Below are positions 57,541 through 64,000 of a stretch of DNA of 64,000 bases, piece after piece; position 1 is the stretch's first letter, and the number at the start of each line of letters is the position of its first letter. Origin of the DNA: Cichorium intybus (Eukaryota > Streptophyta > Magnoliopsida > Asterales > Asteraceae); the NCBI GenBank assembly GCA_023525715.1, contig CM042012.1, forward strand, positions 46,275,941-46,339,940, written 5' to 3'. The notes below the pieces were generated by a model that had not been told where the DNA came from, ran no database searches, and saw nothing but the letters and a program-made list of their open reading frames with translations. The translations under genes were made by a program, and so were the position numbers.

Positions 57541-57801
57541 TTGTTGTGTGTACTCATGAACTTTTATATATATTGTGTAATATTGTATAAAAGTATAATT
57601 TTTTTAATAAACAGATTATTAAATGTACAAAATACATTTTAAAATCCGTATTTATACATTTAAAAATTGAAAAACATATTTCTTTTATGTGTTTATACAT
57701 GTAAATATAATACTACTACTAATAATAATTTTTTTACTGAAATGTACAAAATATGTTTTAAAATATGATATTCGAATTTATATACTGAAAAACATTTATT
57801 T

Positions 57802-57813
57802 TACGTTTATAAA

Positions 57814-57912
<99 letters not shown>

Positions 57913-57945
57913 TAATAATAATAATAATAATAATAATATAATAAC
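57802..57945. repeat. (TAA)n microsatellite
   Basis: About 45 TAA units with three short interruptions ('aatataataa'), at the centre of the inverted-repeat element. Confidence 0.95.
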
Positions 57946-58004
57946 AATCATTCCAGTATTAACATTATATATTAACGTTTCAAAGAATATACTATGAAAT
58001 ACTT

Positions 58005-58072
58005 CCAGCCAAGTGGTAAGAGCCTTTGTTTGTAGTTTTGAGGTTGTGGGTTCGATTCCCACAGTTTTTTCT
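58005..58072 (+). repeat. tRNA-like (SINE head) sequence 3
   Basis: Plus strand: CCAGCCAAGTGGTAAGAGC (box A-like) and GTGGGTTCGATTCCCAC (box B, with T-stem pairing). No acceptor stem. Confidence 0.55.
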
Positions 58073-58139
58073 TTTCACTTTTATGTGAATATCACTCCAT
58101 ACTTACGCTATATACAAACATTTTGGAGGTTGCACAATG

Positions 58140-58213
58140 TAATCATCTTGGCTTATTGGTAAGATTCTTTCTTTGTGAGCGGGTGGTCTCGAGTTCGAAT
58201 CTCAAAGCCTTCA
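58140..58213 (+). repeat. tRNA-like (SINE head) sequence 4
   Basis: Plus strand: TTGGCTTATTGGTAAGATTC (box A-like) and GTCTCGAGTTCGAATCTC (box B-like). The box B half of this sequence is repeated within the tandem array to the right, at about 59700, 61221 and 62011. Confidence 0.55.
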
Positions 58214-61200
58214 TTTTATTTTTCCTATTGATCTTATTTTTCCTAGTAAGGAACTTGATGACGTGGCAGCATGCCATGTTAGCTACTTGTCCAGCATGGC
58301 ATGCCATGTGGTCAGTTGATTTGTTAAAAATATAAAAAAGGGTTATTCCGATTCCGTCTTTTTTTGTAAAAAAAAATTAATTTAGGATTTTTTCTGAAAA
58401 AAAAAAATTAATTTAGGACTTTTTCTGAAATAATGAAAATGATACGTAGCTTAACCTACAAAAGTGCAATTGACTTTTTAACAATCTTTGAACAAATGCA
58501 CAAAATGGTCCCTCAACTTTGTAGATAAAATCAGAATATACCCACAAATCTTCACCTTGATTTTTTTCTACTAAGTCACATGGTTTCTCCAACTATCGAT
58601 GTTTAGAAAATCCAAGCAATGTCGAAACTTGCGTTCCAACTTTTGCCACTTTCACTCGCATCTCGGACCATATTAAATGATACAGGACATCAATGTGCTT
58701 AGTCGATCATGAATCACTTTGTCTTTGGCTAATCATATAACACTCATGCTATCATAATAAACCAAATGCTTGATCTTGACTAATACCAAGATCACCAATT
58801 AATCCTTTTGGCCAAATCGGCTCTTTTGCCACTTCCGTTAACGCCATATACTCGGCTTCGGTTGTAGATAAAGCCGCCAATTTTTAAAGAGTTGCATTCC
58901 AACTCACTACCGAATTTCCAATTGTAAAAACATAACTCGAGATTCTTGCTTTGTGTTCCTATTGATCTTATTTTTCCTAGTAAGGAACTTGATGACGTGG
59001 CAGCATGCCATGTTAGCTACTTGTCCAGCATGGCATGCCATGTGGTCAGTTGATTTGTTAAAAATATAAAAAAGGGTTATTCCGATTACATTATTCGGTA
59101 TTCCGTCTTTTTTTGTAAAAAAAAATTAATTTAGGATTTTTTCTGAAAAAAAAATTAATTTAGGACTTTTTCTGAAAGAATGAAAATGATACGTAGCTTA
59201 ACCTACAAAAGTGCAATTGACTTTTTAACAACCTTTGAACAAATGCACAAAATGGTCCCTCAAATTTGTAGATAAAATCAAAATATACCCACAAATCTCC
59301 ACCTTGATTTTTTTCTACTAAGTCACCTGGTTTCTCCAACTATCGATGTTTAGAAAATCCAAGCAATGTCGAAACTTGCGTTCCAACTTTTGCCACTTTC
59401 ACTCGCATCTCGGACCATATTAAATGATACAGGACATCAATGTGCTTAGTCGATCATGAATCACTTTGTCTTTGGCTAATCATATAGCACTCATGCTATC
59501 ATAATAAACCAAATGCTTGATCTTGACTAATACCAAGATCACCAATTAATCCTTTTGGCCAAATCGGCTCTTTTGCCACTTCCGTTAACGCCATATACTC
59601 GGCTTCGGTTGTAGATAAAGCCGCCAATTTTTACAGAGTTGCCTTCCAACTCACTACCGAATTTCCAATCGTAAAAACATAACTCGAGATTCTTGCTTTG
59701 TGAGCGGGTGGTCTCGAGTTCGAATCTCATAGCCTTCATTTTATTTCCTATTGATCTTATTTTTCCTAGTAAGGAACTTGATGACGTGGCAGCATGCCAT
59801 GTTAGCTACTTGTCCAGCATGGCATGCCATGTGGTCAGTTGATTTGTTAAAAATATAAAAAAGGGTTATTCCGATTCCGTCTTTTTTTGTAAAAAAAAAT
59901 TAATTTAGGATTTTTTCTGAAAAAAAAAATTAATTTAGGACTTTTTCTGAAATAATGAAAATGATACGTAGCTTAACCTACAAAAGTGCAATTGACTTTT
60001 TAACAACCTTTGAACAAATGCACAAAATGGTCCCTCAACTTTGTAGATAAAATCAGAATATACCCACAAATCTCCACCTTGATTTTTTTCTACTAAGTCA
60101 CCTGGTTTCTCCAACTATCGATGTTTAGAAAATCCAAGCAATGTCGAAACTTGCGTTCCAACTTTTGCCACTTTCACTCGCATCTCGGACCATATTAAAT
60201 GATACAGGACATCAATGTGCTTAGTCGATCATGAATCACTTTGTCTTTGGCTAATCATATAACACCCATGCTATCATAATAAACCAAATGCTTGATCTTG
60301 ACTAATACCAAGATCACCAATTAATCCTTTTGGCCAAATCGGCTCTTTTGCCACTTCCGTTAACGCCATATACTCGGCTTCGGTTGTAGATAAAGCCGCC
60401 AATTTTTAAAGAGTTGCCTTCCAACTCACTACCGAATTTCCAATTGTAAAAACATAACTCGAGATTCTTGCTTTGTGTTCCTATTGATCTTATTTTTCCT
60501 AGTAAGGAACTTGATGACGTGGCAGCATGCCATGTTAGCTACTTGTCCAGCATGGCATGCCATGTGGTCAGTTGATTTGTTAAAAATATAAAAAAGGGTT
60601 ATTCCGATTACATTATTCGGTATTCCGTCTTTTTTTGTAAAAAAAAATTAATTTAGGATTTTTTCTGAAAAAAAATTAATTTAGGACTTTTTCTGAAAGA
60701 ATGAAAATGATACGTAGGTTAACCTACAAAAGTGCAATTGACTTTTTAACAACCTTTGAACAAATGCACAAAATGGTCCCTCAAATTTGTAGATAAAATC
60801 AGAATATACCCACAAATCTCCACCTTGATTTTTTTCTACTAAGTCACCTGGTTTCTCCAACTATCGATGTTTAGAAAATCCAAGCAATGTCGAAACTTGC
60901 GTTCCAACTTTTGCCACTTTCACTCGCATCTCGGACCATATTAAATGATACAGGACATCAATGTGCTTAGTCGATCATGAATCACTTTGTCTTTGGCTAA
61001 TCATATAGCACTCATGCTATCATAATAAACCAAATGCTTGATCTTGACTAATACCAAGATCACCAATTAATCCTTTTGGCCAAATCGGCTCTTTTGCCAC
61101 TTCCGTTAACGCCATATACTCGGCTTCGGTTGTAGATAAAGCCGCCAATTTTTAAAGAGTTGCCTTCCAACTCACTACCGAATTTCCAATCGTAAAAACA

Positions 61201-62790
61201 TAACTCGAGATTCTTGCTTTGTGAGCGGGTGGTCTCGAGTTCGAATCTCATAGCCTTCATTTTATTTCCTATTGATCTTATTTTTCCTAGTAAGGAACTT
61301 GATGACGTGGCAGCATGCCATGTTAGCTACTTGTCCAGCATGGCATGCCATGTGGTCAGTTGATTTGTTAAAAATATAAAAAAGGGTTATTCCGATTACA
61401 TTATTCTGTATTCCGTCTTTTTTTGTAAAAAAAAAATTAATTTAGGATTTTTTCTGAAAAAAAAAATTAATTTAGGACTTTTTCTGAAAGAATGAAAATG
61501 ATACGTAGCTTAACCTACAAAAGTGCAATTGACTTTTTAACAACCTTTGAACAAATGCACAAAATGGTCCCTCAACTTTGTAGATAAAATCAGAATATAC
61601 CCACAAATCTCCACCTTGATTTTTTTCTACTAAGTCACCTGGTTTCTCCAACTATCGATGTTTAGAAAATCCAAGCAATGTCGAAACTTGCGTTCCAACT
61701 TTTGCCACTTTCACTCGCATCTCGGACCATATTAAATAATACAGGACATCAATGTGCTTAGTCGACCATGAATCACTTTGTCTTTGGCTAATCATATAGC
61801 ATTCATGCTATCATAATAAACCAAATGCTTGATCTTGACTAATACCAAGATCACCAATTAATCCTTTTGGCCAAATCGGCTCTTTTGCCACTTCCGTTAA
61901 CGCCATATACTCGGCTTCGGTTGTAGATAAAGCCGCCAATTTTTAAAGAGTTGCCTTCCAACTCACTACCGAATTTCCAATCATAAAAACATAACTCGAG
62001 ATTCTTGCTTTGTGAGCGGGTGGTCTCGAGTTCGAATCTCATAGCCTTCATTTTATTTCCTATTGATCTTATTTTTCCTAGTAAGGAACTTGATGACGTG
62101 GCAGCATGCCATGTTAGCTACTTGTCCAGCATGGCATGCCATGTGGTCAGTTGATTTGTTAAAAATATAAAAAAGGGTTATTCCGATTACATTATTCAGT
62201 ATTCCGTCTTTTTTTGTAAAAAAAATTAATTTTGGATTTTTTCTGAAAAAAAAATTAATTTAGGACTTTTTCTGAAAGAATGAAAATGATACGTAGCTTA
62301 ACCTACAAAAGTGCAATTGACTTTTTAACAACCTTTGAACAAATGCACAAAATGGTCCCTCAACTTTGTAGATAAAATCAGAATATACCCACAAATCTCC
62401 ACCTTGATTTTTTTCTACTAAGTCACCTGGTTTCTCCAACTATCGATGTTTAGAAAATCCAAGCAATGTCGAAACTTGCGTTCCAACTTTTGCCACTTTC
62501 ACTCGCGTCTCGGACTATATTAAATAATACAGGACATCAATGTGCTTAGTCGATCATGAATCACTTTGTCTTTGGCTAATCATATAGCACTCATGCTATC
62601 ATAATAAACCAAATGCTTGATCTTGACTAATACCAAGATCACCAATTAATCCTTTTGGCCAAATCGACTCTTTTGCCACTTCCGTTAACGCCATATACTC
62701 GGCTTCGGTTGTAGAGAAAGCCGCCAATTTTTAAAGAGTTGCCTTCCAACTCATTACCGAATTTCCAATCGTAAAAACATAACTCGTAAG
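58214..62790. repeat. six-copy tandem array of SINE-like plus copia 3'-end sequence
   Basis: Anchors 'gatgacgtggcagcatgcc' fall at 58257, 58991, 59780, 60513, 61301 and 62092, giving periods 734, 789, 733, 788 and 791. Each unit holds the right arm of the inverted-repeat element, the start of a copia LTR with its polypurine tract (minus-strand AAGGTGGAGATT), and the copia RNase H end (minus strand: ALSTTEAEYMAL, then stops). Units 1 and 3 lack an 11-15 bp 'acattattcgg' insertion and are followed by a short junction. Units 2, 4, 5 and 6 have the insertion. Where the SINE box B segment is kept, a chimeric 66-codon minus-strand frame appears (59539, 61060 and 61851); I do not regard it as a gene. 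Unit 6 passes seamlessly into the copia pol at 62790. Confidence 0.88.
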
Positions 62791-64000
62791 AGACCTTCTA
62801 GCATCCAAATCCGCCGTATAATCGGAATCCGAATACCTGGCAACAAAACACTCCCGATTTCCTCCAAAAATGAGACCCACGTCGGAAGTTCCCTTTATAT
62901 ACCGAAAAATCATTTTTACCGCGACCCAATGCTCCTTCCCAGGATCCGCCACGTATCGTGAAACAACACTCACCGAATGAGTGATATCCGATCTCGTACA
63001 AACCATCACATACAACAAACTTCCGACTGCGCTTACATAAGGACACTTGGACATAAACTCCACCTCATCTTGGGTCTTGGCTGAACACGCATTTGAAACT
63101 CGAAAATCCGCCGACGAAGGAGTATTTACCGGTTTTGCTAAACTCATACCGAACCGGGAAATAATATTTTCTTTGTAACTTTTCTGTGACAAGAAAAGTT
63201 TCCCAATGCTTACGATCTCGAACAATTTCCATCCCTAAAATTCTCCGAGCCGGGACCAAATCCTTCATATTGAACTCGGAATTGAGAAGTAGTTTCAACT
63301 TCTTAACCTCTCCAACACGTTTCGCCGCCACCAGCATATCGTCAACATACAAAAGTAAGTAAATTTGCAACCCATCACTCACTTTCTGGTGATAAACGCA
63401 ACAATCATACAAGCTTCTTAAAAACCCATGTTTTACCATAAACTCATCAAACCTTTTGTACCATTGCCTCGATGATTGTTTCAACCTGTAAAGCGATTTA
63501 CGTAATTGACAAACACAACCCTCTTTCCCTTGCATAAAAAATCCTTCCGGTTGACTTGTATAGATATCTTCATCGAGATTCCCATGGAGAAAAGCCGTCT
63601 TTACATCAAGTTGTTCCAACTCTAAGTCTTGATGTGCTACTAAAGAAAGTAACACCTGAATAGATGTGTGTCGAACTACCGACGAGAAAATCTCATTGTA
63701 ATTGACCCCTTCCTTTTGGCTATAACATTTAGCCACGAGTCGTGCCTTGTACCGAGTTGACTCGGCACCCGGTAACCCGATTTTCTTTTTGAAAACCCAC
63801 TTACACCCCACAACCCATCTACCATTTGGTAATTTTACAAGATCATACGTCTCGTTTTTATGAAGTGACTCGATTTCTTCACTCATAGCTCCAATCCATA
63901 AACACCCTTCTTTTTTAGACAATTGCTTCCCGATAAGTAGTCGGTTCACAAGATTCCATCTCATCCGCTACTTGTAGCGCGTAAGCCACCATGTCCTCAA
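62731..64000 (-). pseudogene. Ty1/copia pol (RT and RNase H), frameshifted, running off the window
   Basis: On the minus strand the RT region reads WVVGCKWVFKKK, TRYKARLVAKCYSQKEGVNY, LDVKTAFLHGNLDEDIY and the active site LLLYVDDMLVA (near 63340), down to NMKDLVPARRILGMEIVRDR. A frameshift near 63225 moves to the frame with NIISRFGM, SAVGSLLYVMVCTRSD, HWVAVKMIFRYIKG and the RNase H start DSDYTADLDARRS, which stops after SWKATL. A second shift lies near 63920, where the frame DEMESCEPTTYREA changes to KKEGCLWIGAM. The upstream part of the element lies outside the window. Confidence 0.88.

Larger units (their letters stand above)
57083..58440. mobile_element. inverted-repeat element containing four tRNA-like heads
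   Basis: The left arm (57130-57300) 'aaaagtcctaaattaatttt', 'caaaaaaagac' and 'gtcaactagccacgtagc' is mirrored by the right arm (58250-58430) 'ggcatgccatgtggtcag', 'gtctttttttg' and 'ttaatttaggacttttt'. Inside, two tRNA-like sequences point left and two point right, around a (TAA)n core. Arms are diverged and no target duplication was defined. It may be two SINE-related units in inverted orientation. Confidence 0.5.

Noticed and set aside
59539..62051. Three near-identical 66-residue minus-strand frames as a small gene family
   Set aside because: They are chimeric frames across the SINE/copia junction in a tandem array and contain a copia RNase H piece read in another frame.

Overview
This is a gene-poor, retrotransposon-rich stretch of a plant nuclear genome. 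The genes have GT-AG introns, the sequence is AT-rich, and there are tRNA-iMet-primed Ty1/copia elements, Helitrons, MITEs, a MULE and very long (TA)n microsatellites. The three spliced genes look eudicot. Asteraceae is only a guess from the general look of the repeats. A 23-base N gap shows this is assembled sequence.

Four genes look intact. A group III WRKY transcription factor (WRKY70/54 type, + strand, 5896-7999, 3 exons) lies left of a SCY1-like pseudokinase (+, 12883-17469, 21 exons). A plastid glycerol-3-phosphate dehydrogenase (GLY1/SFD1 type, - strand, 37028-40719, 9 exons) follows. An intronless nicotianamine synthase (+, 53835-54812) is the fourth. From memory, the first three have Arabidopsis counterparts close together on chromosome 2 (At2g40690, At2g40730, At2g40740/50), so the left 41 kb appears to be a conserved block inflated by transposons.

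Layout: 1-5.9 kb is intergenic with a MITE, (TA)n tracts and a (TA)n-flanked element. 5.9-17.5 kb holds WRKY, a decayed copia, an LTR, a Helitron and the pseudokinase. 18-22 kb holds two hAT-type repeat-filled elements and a Pack-MULE carrying pieces of an RCC1-family gene. 24-28 kb looks like a second Helitron with nested elements. 29-36 kb holds a solo LTR, a broken copia on the minus strand and a TRIM carrying two further nested insertions. 37-41 kb is the dehydrogenase, with one intron swollen by tandem repeats and a (TA)n-flanked element. 41-48 kb is a decayed copia with both LTRs and two nested DNA elements, sitting inside an array of exon-like repeats. 49-52.7 kb is a young copia with an in-frame internal deletion. 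53.8-54.8 kb is nicotianamine synthase. 56-62.8 kb holds a MITE, an inverted-repeat element with four tRNA-like heads, and a six-copy tandem array made from SINE-like plus copia sequence. 62.7-64 kb is the broken pol of that copia, running off the window.

The genes show no operon-like cooperation. The most unusual material is in the repeats: elements bounded by (TA)n tracts with an internal comparison site, a hAT-like family whose interior is short self-repeats, and the SINE/copia higher-order array. All calls come from reading the sequence; no database search was run.
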